A program made the translations under genes and the position numbers. Shown here one piece after another: positions 15,870 through 24,425 of a stretch of 64,000 nt of DNA. Within the stretch, counting starts at the first letter, position 1, and each line of letters begins with the position of its first letter. The notes beneath the pieces were generated by a model. The model saw only the letters and a list, made by a program, of their open reading frames with translations, was not told the DNA's origin and searched no databases. Source of the stretch: Streptomyces globosus (GTDB lineage Bacteria; Actinomycetota; Actinomycetes; Streptomycetales; Streptomycetaceae); NCBI RefSeq assembly GCF_003325375.1, contig NZ_CP030862.1:6329501-6393500 (forward strand), written 5' to 3'.

Positions 15870-17423
15870 TCAGTCTTCGACGACCAGGGCCGGCGTCGAC
15901 TTGGTGAGGACCTCGCCGCGGAAGAAGGCGGGGCTGCGGCGTTCGGTGACGAGCATGACGCCCAGGCCGAGGACGAGGAGGCCGACGCCGATGACGAAGA
16001 CGCTGCCGACGCCGAGGACGGTGGATCCCGATCCGTACGCCGGGTCCCACATGTCGACGAGGGTCTTGAGGAAGACGGCGGCCAGCAGGATCCCGCCCAG
16101 GAGGGGGAAGACGCCCTTGAAGAAGAGGTCGCGGGCGCTGCGCCGCAGTTCGGCGCGGAAGTACCAGGCGCAGGCGAAGGCGGTCAGCGAGTAGTAGAAG
16201 CAGATCATCAGGCCGAGCGCGAAGATCGTGTCGGTGAGGACGTTCTCGCTGACGAGGGTCATGACGGTGTAGAAGGCGCCGGTCGCGACGCCCGCCATGA
16301 CGGTGGCGCGGCCCGGGGTCTTGAACTTCGGGTGGACCTTCGCGTACGCGGGCGGCAGCGCCTCGTACGCGGACATCGCGAGGACGGTGCGCGCCACCGG
16401 GATGAACGTGGTCTGGAGCGAGGCGGCGGCGGAGGCCAGGACCGCGATGAAGAGGAGGATGCCGAGGGCGGGGCCCATGACGGGGCCGGCGAGGGCGGCG
16501 AAGACGTTGTCGGAGGTCTCCGGGTTGGCGAGGCCGAGGCCCTTGTCGCCGGAGCCGACGGCCATCTGGGCGGCGATGCCGGTGGCCAGGTAGGAGCCGA
16601 CCAGGACGACCATCGCGATGAGTGAGGCGCGGCCCGGGGTCTTGGCGGAGCCGGTGGTCTCCTCGTTGGTGGCGAGGCAGGCGTCCCAGCCCCAGTACAT
16701 GAAGATCGAGAGGGAGAGGCCGGCGGTGAAGGCCGCCATGGACTCGACCGCGAAGGGGTTCATCCACTCCCAGGAGAAGTCGAGCCCGGTGTCGAAGCTG
16801 CCGGCGGACGCCTTCTGGAGGGCCATGGCGACGAAGACGGCGAGGACGACGAGTTGCAGGCCGACCAGGGTGTACTGGACGCCCTTGGTGGCGGTCATGC
16901 CGCGGTAGCTGATGGCGGTGGCGACGGCTATGAGGGTGAGGCAGGTGGCGATGTGGACGAGCTTGTTGTCGTCGAGGGCCGCGATCGAGGGGCTGCCGGT
17001 GATCTCGCCGGCCAGCAGCCAGAAGTAGGAGGTCGCCACTCCGGCCAGGTTGGACAGCACGATGATCGTGGCGATGACGAGGCCCCAGCCGCACATCCAG
17101 CCGATGCGCGGGCCGAAGGCCTTGACGGTCCAGGTGAAGGAGGTGCCGCAGTCGGGTACGGCCTTGTTGAGCTCGCGGTAGGCGAAGGCCACGAGGAGCA
17201 TCGGGAGGAAGCCGGCCAGGAAGACGGCCGGCATCTGGACGCCGACCTCGCCGGCCGTCGAGCCGAGGGTGGAGGTCAGGCAGTAGACGGGGGCGACGGT
17301 GGAGACGCCGATGACGGCGCTGCCCACCAGTCCCACGGACCCCTTGCCGAGGCCCTTGCCGCGTACGTCGGTGACGTCGCGTGCCGTGTCTTCGGCCGCG
17401 GGCCGAACGTCCAGCTGAGTCAT
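15870..17423 (-). CDS. APC-superfamily amino-acid/polyamine permease
   Basis: 517 residues with about 12-13 hydrophobic segments. The first helix carries the APC signature VGSAVIGVSTVAPVYCLTS. Further segments include PDCGTSFTWTVKAFGPRIGW, the conserved helix 6 region SLSIFMYWGWDACLATNEET, and ASAAASLQTTFIPVARTVLAMS. It imports or exchanges an amino acid or amine across the cell membrane; the substrate is not predictable. The start is set at ATG 17423 by homology (MTQLDVRPAAED). No clear Shine-Dalgarno is present. The leader has two TCCGGAA repeats and other symmetric words (17456-17640) that look like regulator sites. The aldehyde dehydrogenase and deacylase genes upstream suggest use in amino-acid derivative breakdown. 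Confidence 0.88.
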   Translation of the reverse strand: MTQLDVRPAAEDTARDVTDVRGKGLGKGSVGLVGSAVIGVSTVAPVYCLTSTLGSTAGEVGVQMPAVFLAGFLPMLLVAFAYRELNKAVPDCGTSFTWTVKAFGPRIGWMCGWGLVIATIIVLSNLAGVATSYFWLLAGEITGSPSIAALDDNKLVHIATCLTLIAVATAISYRGMTATKGVQYTLVGLQLVVLAVFVAMALQKASAGSFDTGLDFSWEWMNPFAVESMAAFTAGLSLSIFMYWGWDACLATNEETTGSAKTPGRASLIAMVVLVGSYLATGIAAQMAVGSGDKGLGLANPETSDNVFAALAGPVMGPALGILLFIAVLASAAASLQTTFIPVARTVLAMSAYEALPPAYAKVHPKFKTPGRATVMAGVATGAFYTVMTLVSENVLTDTIFALGLMICFYYSLTAFACAWYFRAELRRSARDLFFKGVFPLLGGILLAAVFLKTLVDMWDPAYGSGSTVLGVGSVFVIGVGLLVLGLGVMLVTERRSPAFFRGEVLTKSTPALVVED

Positions 17424-17455
17424 GCCAATGGACGTTAGAGCCTGCGGTTTCCACA

Positions 17456-17477
17456 TCCGGAAGCTGAAAGTCCGGAA
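17456..17477. promoter_or_regulatory. Direct TCCGGAA repeats upstream of the permease
   Basis: TCCGGAA occurs at 17456-17462 and 17471-17477, 15 bp apart, 33-54 bp before the permease start. TCCGGA is itself a palindrome. Candidate operator. Confidence 0.4.
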
Positions 17478-17583
17478 TCTCCGAGTCCAATTGACCTTGG
17501 AATCCAGAGGCAGGGAAGGGGGCTGGGAAGCTTTGAAAGGCCTTCGCCCGGGCGTTACCCCCGGTTCACAGGACCCGGTCCGG

Positions 17584-17605
17584 CGGTTTCGGTATGCGGA
17601 AACCG
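17584..17605. promoter_or_regulatory. Inverted repeat CGGTTTC-N8-GAAACCG
   Basis: 7-bp perfect arms at 17584-17590 and 17599-17605 lie in the AT-richer gap between the aldehyde dehydrogenase and the permease. A GGAAATTTTCC word follows at 17630-17640. Candidate operator for the permease. Confidence 0.4.
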
Positions 17606-17670
17606 TAGCCATGTCCGTTTTGCCGGATTGGAAATTTTCCCGCACCAGTTTTCCGCCCGCCCTGCGCCCC

Positions 17671-19182
17671 TCACCCCGCCCAGACGATCGCCTGCACCTC
17701 GCTGTACGCGTGCAGCGCGTACGAGCCCACGTCCCGCCCCACCCCCGAGCGCTTGAACCCGCCGAACGGCGCCTCCATGTTCCGCCCGACCGTGTTCACC
17801 CCCACCCCGCCCGCCCGCAGCCGCCGCGCCACGCGGAACGCGCGCTCCGCGTCCCGCGACCACACGTAGCTCAGCAGCCCGTAGTCGCTGTCGTTCGCCA
17901 GCGCCACCGCCTCGTCCTCGCCCCCGTCGAACGGCACCACCGACACGACCGGCCCGAAGACCTCCTCCCGGACCACCCGCATGTCCGCCGTGCAGTCGGC
18001 GAGCAGCGTCGGCGCCACGTAGAAGCCCCGGCCCCGGCTCCCGCCCGTACGGCCCCCGCCCGGGCCGACCGCCGGCCGCTGCCCGCCGTGCACGAGCCGG
18101 GCGCCCTCCTTGCGGCCCAGCTCCACGTACGCCTCCACCCGGTCCCGGTGCGCGGCCGAGATCACCGGGCCGACGACCGTGCCCCGCTCCGCCGGGTGCC
18201 CGATCCGCAGGTGCGCCGCATACCCGGCCAGCTTCCCGACCAGCTCCCCGTACACCGACCGGTGCACGATGACCCGGGTCGGCGCGGTGCAGATCTGGCC
18301 GCTGTAGAAGGAGAACGTGGTGCCGATGCCGGCGACGGCCGCGTCCAGGTCGGCGTCGTCGAGGACGACCGCCGCCCCCTTGCCGCCGAGCTCCATCAGC
18401 TGCCGCTTCATCGTGCGGCCGCAGACCTCCGCGATGCGCTGCCCGACCGCGGTGGAACCGGTGAACGACACCATGTCGACGTGCCCGGACGCCACCAGGG
18501 CCTCCCCGACGGCCGCCGACTGCCCGCCGACGACGTTGACGACGCCCGCCGGGACCCCGGCCTCGGCGAGCGCCTCCGCCATCCGGAACACCGACAGCGG
18601 GTCCTGCGGCGCCGGCTTGACGACCACCGTGTTCCCCATGGCCAGCGCGGGCGCGACCTTGCCCGCCGGGTTGGCCCACGGGTTGTTGTACGAGGTGATG
18701 CAGGCGACCACACCGACCGGCTGCCGCACCTCCAGCGCCCCCAGGACCGCGGACCGCCCCATCGGCCCGGCCGCCGTGACCTGCGGCGGCAGTCCGCGCT
18801 CCACCGGTTCCAGGGCGCCCCGCGCGTACCGCCGGAACCGGGCGGCCCCGACACCCACCTGCATCGCGCGGGCCACCGCCGTCGGCGCGCCGCTCTCCGC
18901 CCGGGCCAGCTCCGACCACGGCTCGGACTCCCGCCGGATCACGTCGGCGGCCCGGTCCAGGATCCGCGCCCGCTCCTGCGGATCCGTCCGCGACCAGCCC
19001 TCGAACGCCGCGGCCGCCGCCGCGGCCGCCTCCTCCACCTGCGCCGGGGATGCCTCCGGGGCCAGGCCGACCACCGACTCGTCCGCCGGGTCGACGACCT
19101 CGTAGTGGCCGCCCGCCGGCTCGACCCACTCCCCGCCGATGAACAGCCGCCGGGCGCCGTCGCCGCGCTGCGCGCCGCTCAC
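17671..19182 (-). CDS. NAD(P)-dependent aldehyde dehydrogenase
   Basis: 503 residues of the ALDH superfamily, oxidising an aldehyde to the acid. Landmarks are the N-terminal FIGGEWVEPAGG, the cofactor segment SYNNPWANPAGKVAPALAMGN, the NAD-binding VSFTGSTAVGQ, the catalytic glutamate in MELGGKGAAVVLDD, the catalytic cysteine in SGQICTAPTRV, and the FGPVVSVVPFD and GGVGVNTVGRNMEAPFGGFKRSGVGRD C-terminal blocks. The GTG start at 19182 overlaps the stop of the amidohydrolase gene (GTGA), so both are co-translated. The substrate aldehyde is unknown. It may derive from the deacylase product or feed the CoA catabolism nearby. Confidence 0.93.
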   Translation of the reverse strand: MSGAQRGDGARRLFIGGEWVEPAGGHYEVVDPADESVVGLAPEASPAQVEEAAAAAAAAFEGWSRTDPQERARILDRAADVIRRESEPWSELARAESGAPTAVARAMQVGVGAARFRRYARGALEPVERGLPPQVTAAGPMGRSAVLGALEVRQPVGVVACITSYNNPWANPAGKVAPALAMGNTVVVKPAPQDPLSVFRMAEALAEAGVPAGVVNVVGGQSAAVGEALVASGHVDMVSFTGSTAVGQRIAEVCGRTMKRQLMELGGKGAAVVLDDADLDAAVAGIGTTFSFYSGQICTAPTRVIVHRSVYGELVGKLAGYAAHLRIGHPAERGTVVGPVISAAHRDRVEAYVELGRKEGARLVHGGQRPAVGPGGGRTGGSRGRGFYVAPTLLADCTADMRVVREEVFGPVVSVVPFDGGEDEAVALANDSDYGLLSYVWSRDAERAFRVARRLRAGGVGVNTVGRNMEAPFGGFKRSGVGRDVGSYALHAYSEVQAIVWAG

Positions 19183-20918
19183 CGGGTCGCCACCGTCTCC
19201 GTGTCACGGCCCGAGCGCAGCACCCGGCCCGGGACGGCGCCCGTCACCTCGTCGTCGCGGACCGTCTCCACACCGTTGACCCGCACCGAGACGATCCCCA
19301 CGGCGCGCGCGTCGAGCCGCGGGCTGCCGCCGGGCAGGTCGTGGACGAGCGTCGCCGGGCCGGCGTCGATCCGCTCCGCGTCGAACAGCACCAGGTCCGC
19401 GTACGCGCCCTCCTCGATCCGGCCGCGCCCGCGCAGCCCGAACAGCCGGGCAGGGTCGTCGGACAGCATCCGCACCGCCTGCTCCAGCGGCACCAGGCGG
19501 CGTCCGCGCAGGCAGTCCCCGAGGAAGCGCGTCGTGTACGGGGCCCCGCACATGCGGTCCAGGTGCGCGCCGGCGTCGGAGCCGCCGAGCATGACGTCCT
19601 CGTGCTGCCAGGTCTGCGCGCGCAGCGCCCAGCTCGCCGGGTCGTTGTCGGTGGGCATCGGCCACAGCACCGTGCGCAGGTCGTCGTGGGAGCAGATCTC
19701 CACGAGGCAGGCGAAGGGGTCCTGGCCGCGTTCGGCGGCGACGTCGCGGACGACGCGGCCGGTGAGGCCCTCGTTCTCCTTGCTGTAGGTGTCGCCGATG
19801 ACGTACCGCCCGAAGTCGGCGAGGCGGCGGAACACGCCCGCCTCGGGGCTGTCGGCGCGGCGCAGCATCTCCGCCCGGACGGCGGGGTCGCGCAGTTCGG
19901 CGATCCGCTCGGGGACGGGCAGGCCGAGGACGGCGCCCCAGCCGGGGATCAGGTTCAGTGCGCAGAACGAGCCCAGCGACATGTTCATGGGCGTGAGGAT
20001 CGGCATGGTGAGGGCGACGATCCGCCCGCCGGCCCTGCGGGCGCGCTCGGAGGCGGCCAGCTGGCGGGGCACCCGGTCGGGGACGGCGGCGTCGATGGTG
20101 AGGACGTTCCAGTTCAGGGGCCGGCCGGCGGCGGCGCTCATGGCGACGAGCAGGTCGATCTCGGCGTCCGTGAAGCGGTCGAGGCAGCCGGCGACGATCG
20201 CCTCCAGCTGGGTGCCCTCGTGGTCGCCGACGGCGCGGGCGAGGGCGATCAGCTCGTCGGGGCGGGCGTGCCGGGAGGCGACGGGGGCGCCGTCGCCGTC
20301 GGAGTGGGTGGCGGACTGGGTCGTGGACAGGCCCCACGCGCCGGCGTCCATGGCCTCGTGGAGGAGGGCGGTCATCCGGTCGAGCTGGGCGGCGGTGGGC
20401 TGCCCGCCGACGGCGTCGGCGCCCATGACGTGGCGGCGCAGCGCGCAGTGGCCGACCATGAAGCCGGCATTGACGGCGATGCGGCCCTCCAGGGCGTCGA
20501 GGTACTCGCCGAAGGTGGACCAGGTCCAGTCGACGCCGTCCTCCAGGGCCTGCAGGGACATGCCCTCGACCTTGCTCATCATGCGGCGCGTGTAGTCGGC
20601 GTCCTCGGGGCGGCCGGGGTGCAGCGGGGCGAGGGTGAAGCCGCAGTTCCCCCCGGCGACGGTGGTCACGCCGTGGTTCATGGAGGGCGTGGCGTACGGG
20701 TCCCAGAACAGCTGGGCGTCGTAGTGGGTGTGCGGGTCGACGAAGCCGGGGCACAGGACGAGGCCGGAGGCGTCCTCGGCGGTGCGGGCCGGCTCGGTGA
20801 CGGTGCCGGGGGCCGCGACGGCGGCGATCAGGCCGCCGCGTATGCCGACGTCGGCGGTGCGGGCGGGGGCGCCGGTTCCGTCGACGACGGTCGCGCCCCT
20901 GATGAGGTGGTCGAGCAT
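19179..20918 (-). CDS. N-acyl-D-amino-acid deacylase-type amidohydrolase
   Basis: 579 residues of the D-aminoacylase branch of the amidohydrolase superfamily. Metal-site motifs visible are PGFVDPHTHYDAQLFWDP (H-x-H), GGNCGFTLAP with the bridging cysteine characteristic of D-aminoacylases, and LGGSDAGAHLDR near the C terminus (catalytic aspartate). Members hydrolyse N-acyl-D-amino acids or related cyclic amides; the exact substrate is not predictable. ATG 20918 follows a GAGAAGGGA stretch. The gene overlaps the aldehyde dehydrogenase by four bases. Its leader consists of ten-base repeats (20931-21009), and a hairpin separates it from the LLM gene upstream. Confidence 0.85.
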   Translation of the reverse strand: MLDHLIRGATVVDGTGAPARTADVGIRGGLIAAVAAPGTVTEPARTAEDASGLVLCPGFVDPHTHYDAQLFWDPYATPSMNHGVTTVAGGNCGFTLAPLHPGRPEDADYTRRMMSKVEGMSLQALEDGVDWTWSTFGEYLDALEGRIAVNAGFMVGHCALRRHVMGADAVGGQPTAAQLDRMTALLHEAMDAGAWGLSTTQSATHSDGDGAPVASRHARPDELIALARAVGDHEGTQLEAIVAGCLDRFTDAEIDLLVAMSAAAGRPLNWNVLTIDAAVPDRVPRQLAASERARRAGGRIVALTMPILTPMNMSLGSFCALNLIPGWGAVLGLPVPERIAELRDPAVRAEMLRRADSPEAGVFRRLADFGRYVIGDTYSKENEGLTGRVVRDVAAERGQDPFACLVEICSHDDLRTVLWPMPTDNDPASWALRAQTWQHEDVMLGGSDAGAHLDRMCGAPYTTRFLGDCLRGRRLVPLEQAVRMLSDDPARLFGLRGRGRIEEGAYADLVLFDAERIDAGPATLVHDLPGGSPRLDARAVGIVSVRVNGVETVRDDEVTGAVPGRVLRSGRDTETVATR

Positions 20919-20930
20919 GTCGGTGACGTC

Positions 20931-21009
20931 CCTTCTCGGGCCTTCTCGGGCCTTCAGGCGCCTTTAGGGCGTTCTCGCGCCTTCTCGGGCGTTCTCGCGC
21001 CCTCTCGGG
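20931..21009. repeat. Eight degenerate 10-bp repeats in the leader of the amidohydrolase
   Basis: Successive decamers read CCTTCTCGGG, CCTTCTCGGG, CCTTCAGGCG, CCTTTAGGGC, GTTCTCGCGC, CTTCTCGGGC, GTTCTCGCGC, CCTCTCGGGT. The period equals about one DNA turn. They span -13 to -91 relative to the start at 20918. Confidence 0.7.
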
Positions 21010-21013
21010 TCGG

Positions 21014-21059
21014 CCGGCCGGAGCGGGAGGCAGGCCGCTGCTCCGCCCGCTCCGGCCGG
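21014..21059. terminator. Terminator after LLM gene
   Basis: CCGGCCGGAGCGGG (21014-21027) and CCCGCTCCGGCCGG (21046-21059) pair perfectly over 14 bp with an 18-nt loop, 74 bp past the LLM stop. It separates that gene from the amidohydrolase operon. Confidence 0.7.
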
Positions 21060-21132
21060 GCATCGGGGCCCGGGGCTGTCCTCGCCGGGCCCCTGCCGGG
21101 GCGGCGGTCCGGGAAACCGCCGGCCCGGATCC

Positions 21133-22254
21133 TCAGGCGGCCTGCCGGAAGCGGGTGGTGCGGTGCACCGGGTCGGTGTCGATCTGCGGGATGACGTGCT
21201 CGCCGATCAGCTTGATCGTCGTCATGGTGTCCTCGTACGACACGCCCGTCGGCAAGCCGAAGGACAGCTGGTCGGCGCCGGCCTGCTCCCACCGCCGGCA
21301 CTGCGCGAGGACCTCGGAGGGGTCGCCGCAGATCAGCAGCTCCTCGGCGATGAGGAGCTCGATGATCTCGGCGTTGTACTCCGGGAGGATCTCGGGCCAC
21401 TGCGGGATCGCCTCGGGGCGCGGGAAGGTGTCGTGGTAGCGGAAGACGAGGGACTGGAAGCGGTTCATGTGCGCGTTGACGGCGATCTCGACGGCCTTGT
21501 CGTGGGTCTCGGCGCAGATCGCGGTCGAGGTGACCATGACGTTGTCGTTGACGAACGCGCCGATGGCCTCCGCCTCGCGGATGGCCGTCTTGTACTGGTC
21601 CAGCACCCACTCCATGTCGGAGACCTTCTGCACGCTGAAGCCGAGGACGCCGAGGCCCTTGCGGGCGGCCATCGCGTAGGAGGAGGGGGAGCCGGCGGCG
21701 TACCACATGGCGGGGTGGGCCTTGCCGTACGGCTTGGGGAAGACCTTGCGCGGGGGCAGCGACCAGTGCTTGCCCTGGAACCCCTCGTACTCCTCCTGGA
21801 GGAACATCTTGGGGAACTCCGCGATGGTCTCCTCCCAGATCTCCTTCGTGTGGTTCATGTCCGTGATGCCGGGCAGGAAGCCGAGGATCTCGTGGCTTCC
21901 GGCGCCGCGGCCGGTGCCGAACTCGAAGCGGCCCCGGGAGAGGTGGTCGAGCATGGTGACCTTCTCGGCCACCTTGACCGGGTGGTTGACCTGGGCGAGC
22001 GGGTTGAAGATGCCGGATCCGAGGTGGATGCGCTCGGTGGCATGGGCGAGGTAGGCGAGGAAGACCTCGTTCGCCGACAGGTGGGAGTACTCCTCCAGGA
22101 AGTGGTGCTCGGAGGCCCAGGCGTACTTGAAGCCGGACTTGTCGGCCTGGATGACGTACTCGGTCTCCTCGACCAGTGCCCTGTGCTCCGCCGCGGGGTC
22201 GACCTCGGAACGCGCCTGAGGCACGTATCCCTGCACGAAGAGCCCGAATTCCAA
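21133..22254 (-). CDS. LLM-class flavin-dependent monooxygenase
   Basis: 373 residues with the bacterial-luciferase-like pattern: MEFGLFVQGYVPQ, KYAWASEHHFLEEYSHLSANEVFLAYLA (the conserved EHH), LGSGIFNPLAQVNHPVKVAEKVTMLDHLSRGRFEFGTGRG and WYAAGSPSSYAMAARKGLG. It probably uses reduced FMN and oxygen to oxidise an organic substrate. The start is an uncommon TTG at 22254. No in-frame ATG or GTG fits, and GAGGACGG lies about 9 bases upstream. Two perfect CTGACG-N3-CGTCAG operators at 22278 and 22339 sit in its promoter. The flavin reductase at 56491, which carries the same operator, could supply FMNH2. Confidence 0.88.
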   Translation of the reverse strand: MEFGLFVQGYVPQARSEVDPAAEHRALVEETEYVIQADKSGFKYAWASEHHFLEEYSHLSANEVFLAYLAHATERIHLGSGIFNPLAQVNHPVKVAEKVTMLDHLSRGRFEFGTGRGAGSHEILGFLPGITDMNHTKEIWEETIAEFPKMFLQEEYEGFQGKHWSLPPRKVFPKPYGKAHPAMWYAAGSPSSYAMAARKGLGVLGFSVQKVSDMEWVLDQYKTAIREAEAIGAFVNDNVMVTSTAICAETHDKAVEIAVNAHMNRFQSLVFRYHDTFPRPEAIPQWPEILPEYNAEIIELLIAEELLICGDPSEVLAQCRRWEQAGADQLSFGLPTGVSYEDTMTTIKLIGEHVIPQIDTDPVHRTTRFRQAA

Positions 22255-22277
22255 GGGGGTTCACCGTCCTCACGTTT

Positions 22278-22292
22278 CTGACGCCTCGTCAG
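22278..22292. promoter_or_regulatory. Operator 1: CTGACGCCTCGTCAG (perfect)
   Basis: Perfect 6-3-6 palindrome 24 bp upstream of the LLM start at 22254. First of two in this promoter. Confidence 0.75.
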
Positions 22293-22338
22293 TTCGGATG
22301 GGGTCGACTGTTCCACCGGGCGCGGGGGAGCGTCAATA

Positions 22339-22353
22339 CTGACGGAGCGTCAG
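22339..22353. promoter_or_regulatory. Operator 2: CTGACGGAGCGTCAG (perfect)
   Basis: Perfect 6-3-6 palindrome 85 bp upstream of the LLM start and 61 bp from operator 1 (about six helical turns). Confidence 0.75.
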
Positions 22354-22371
22354 AATGTCGGGGGCCCCGGG

Positions 22372-23328
22372 TCACCCGTTCAGGAGCGGCCCCACCTCCG
22401 CCCCGAACGCCTCGATCTGGTCCACCAGTTCCGCCCGCCCCCGACTGCGGAACCGCACCTGGACCTGGTCCACGCCGATCGCCCCGTACTCCCGCAGCGA
22501 CTCCGCCAGCGCCTCCGGCTTCCCCGACAGCGTCCGCCGGCCCACCCCCCACGCCGGCTCCCCCACGTACAGCGCCTCCGTGATCGCCCCGACCGTGAAC
22601 GGGCCCGCCGCCCCCGCCGCCTCCCGCAACCCCCTGATCCGCGCGATCTGCGCCGGAAGCCGGTCCCGCGGATCACCCTGCGGCAGCCAGCCGTCCCCCC
22701 GCAGCACCGCCCGCCGCACCGCCGCCGGCGACGAACCCCCCACCCACACCGGCACCCGCTCCTGCACCGGCCGCGGCAACTGCGCCAGATCCCGGAACGC
22801 GAACCGCTCCCCCTCGAACACCGGGTACTCCTCCGGGCCCAGTGCGGCACGCAGCGCGTCCACGCACTCGTCGAGCAGCGCCCCGCGCCCGGCGAAGTCG
22901 GCACCGACCGCCTCGAACTCCTCCCGCACGTGACCGGCGCCGACCCCCAGCACCAGGCGGCCGCCCGACAGGCGGTCCACCGTCGCATACTGCTTCGCCG
23001 CGGCCAGCGGATGCCGCAGCCCCACCACTGCGACATGGCTCAGCAGCCGCACCCGCTCCGTGATCCCGGCGAGGAACGCCAGCACCGCCACCGGGTCGTA
23101 CCAGACCGCGCCCATCGCACCGGCGAGGCGGCGCGGTATCGCCACGTGATCGCAGGTCGCGACGTACGCGAACCCCGCCCGGTCCGCCGCCCGCGCCGCC
23201 TCGGCCAGGTCCTCGGCGCCGGCCGAGGCCTCCCACGGCTCGGCGTACAGGGGGCTCTGCGACTGGACGGGCAGCTGCAACCCGTACACCAGCCGGCCCT
23301 CCGGAAACACGCGCACCGAACCCGCCAT
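22372..23328 (-). CDS. LLM-class oxidoreductase, probable F420-dependent (TIGR03619-like)
   Basis: 318 residues. The pattern LVYGLQLPVQSQSPLYAEPWE, DRAGFAYVATCDHVAIPR, LLSHVAVVGLRHPLAAAKQYATVDRLSGGRLVLGVGAGHVREEFEAVG and VPVWVGGSSPAAVRRAVLRGDGWLPQG matches the F420-dependent LLM subgroup. The reaction would be hydride transfer to or from F420 on an unknown substrate. ATG 23328 has GAGGTG five bases upstream. One-mismatch operator 23390-23404 lies 62 bp upstream. It is transcribed in the same direction as the next LLM gene, but the latter has its own operators in between. Confidence 0.85.
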   Translation of the reverse strand: MAGSVRVFPEGRLVYGLQLPVQSQSPLYAEPWEASAGAEDLAEAARAADRAGFAYVATCDHVAIPRRLAGAMGAVWYDPVAVLAFLAGITERVRLLSHVAVVGLRHPLAAAKQYATVDRLSGGRLVLGVGAGHVREEFEAVGADFAGRGALLDECVDALRAALGPEEYPVFEGERFAFRDLAQLPRPVQERVPVWVGGSSPAAVRRAVLRGDGWLPQGDPRDRLPAQIARIRGLREAAGAAGPFTVGAITEALYVGEPAWGVGRRTLSGKPEALAESLREYGAIGVDQVQVRFRSRGRAELVDQIEAFGAEVGPLLNG

Positions 23329-23389
23329 GCCACACCTCGCCTTCGTCCACGGCCCGCCGCCGTGCGGGCGACGGGGGACATCGTGGTAG

Positions 23390-23404
23390 CTGACTGGGCG
23401 TCAG
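23390..23404. promoter_or_regulatory. Operator 3: CTGACTGGGCGTCAG (one mismatch)
   Basis: One mismatch to CTGACG-N3-CGTCAG. 62 bp upstream of the LLM start at 23328. Confidence 0.65.
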
Positions 23405-23483
23405 ACAAGGGGTGGGGGCTCGCGGGCAGGGCAGGCAGGGCAGGGCGGGGCAGGGCTCCGGACAGGGCAGGGCGGCGAAGGGG

Positions 23484-24284
23484 TCAGAATCCCCGGGGGC
23501 CCATGGCGATCACCGGCTTCGCCGCCGGGTCCAGGACGGTCAGGAGCCGCGCCATGGCCTCCTTCGAGATGCCGACACAGCCCTGGGAGGGGCCGTCGTG
23601 GTCCACGTGCAGCCAGATGTTCCCGCCCTTGGCCGCGCCTTCCGGTTTCACCGGGTCGAGGGGCGACGTCCCCCGCCGACGGTTGAAGTCGATCGCGATG
23701 ACGTAGTCGAAGGACCCCTCCAGCGACTCGCCCTCCACGCCGTGCCCCGACGCCACGAAGGCCCGGCTGCGGTCGTACGGCAACCGCGTGCCCGGCGGCT
23801 TCGGCAGCAGACCACCCGCATCGCTCAGCGAGAACACCCCTTCGGGGGACGTCAGATCACCGTACCGGCGGTCCGCGGACCACCCCTTCGCGCCGTTCCG
23901 CGCGGGCCAGCTCTCCGCGAGCACCCAGTCGGCACCGGCGGCGGGCCGGGTGTAGAGCGCCGCTGTGGCGTGCGAGGAGTCCCGGCCGTGGCCCGTCACC
24001 AGGACCAGCTGCCGCGACTCGGCCGGGATCCGCGCCACCGTCCGCTCGCTCACCCCGGACAGCCCTTGCAGGGGGTCCCGTTCCCGCGCCCGCACGACGC
24101 GGCCCTCCTGCGCGGCGGGGGGCCGGTCGTCGGATCTGTACGCCCGCGCCTCGGTGGCCCCGGAAACGCCGTCGACGGCATGAACCCAGGCCGCAGTGCA
24201 GGCCAGAAGACCGAGGGCCGCACCGGCACCGGCGCGCTTGACCGTACGGGACCGCAGGGAGCCGGCCCGGAGACGCTTGCTCAT
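23484..24284 (-). CDS. Secreted L,D-transpeptidase family protein
   Basis: 266 residues. A basic N terminus (MSKRLRAGSLRSRTVKRAG) and hydrophobic stretch AGAALGLLACTAAWVHA give a signal peptide with a cut near residue 35. The mature domain is an L,D-transpeptidase-type (YkuD-related) fold with the active-site block H-VDHDGPSQG-C236-VGI. The nucleophile is the cysteine. These enzymes make 3-3 peptidoglycan cross-links or anchor proteins outside the membrane. ATG 24284 is chosen because it gives the signal peptide and has GGGGGA before it. An upstream extension into element B is open frame only. A (GGGGGT)n tract lies about 100 bp upstream. Confidence 0.85.
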   Translation of the reverse strand: MSKRLRAGSLRSRTVKRAGAGAALGLLACTAAWVHAVDGVSGATEARAYRSDDRPPAAQEGRVVRARERDPLQGLSGVSERTVARIPAESRQLVLVTGHGRDSSHATAALYTRPAAGADWVLAESWPARNGAKGWSADRRYGDLTSPEGVFSLSDAGGLLPKPPGTRLPYDRSRAFVASGHGVEGESLEGSFDYVIAIDFNRRRGTSPLDPVKPEGAAKGGNIWLHVDHDGPSQGCVGISKEAMARLLTVLDPAAKPVIAMGPRGF

Positions 24285-24380
24285 TCCCCCGACCGTACAC
24301 AGAACGCACCCGGGAGGTGACACGGCGTGGACGGCGCGGCGGGGAGAGGAAGGGGGAGTAGGCGGACGGGAGTGGCGGAT

Positions 24381-24425
24381 GGGGTGGGGGTGGGGGTGGG
24401 GGTGGGGGTGGGGGTGGGGGTGGCG
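24381..24425 (+). repeat. (GGGGGT)n hexanucleotide tract
   Basis: Seven near-perfect GGGGGT units (first one shortened) then GGCGGGGG. Four or more G-runs allow a G-quadruplex. It lies about 97-140 bp upstream of the L,D-transpeptidase start, on the strand opposite to that gene's message, and 50 bp before element B. Confidence 0.9.

Noticed and set aside
17671..20918. Inclusion of the aldehyde dehydrogenase and D-aminoacylase-like genes in the CTGACG regulon.
   Set aside because: No operator lies upstream of them, and a strong hairpin (21014-21059) separates them from the operator-controlled LLM gene.
23423..23475. GGGCAGGGCAGG-type simple repeats before the L,D-transpeptidase stop.
   Set aside because: Short, impure low-complexity DNA downstream of a gene, with no symmetric or conserved unit worth naming.
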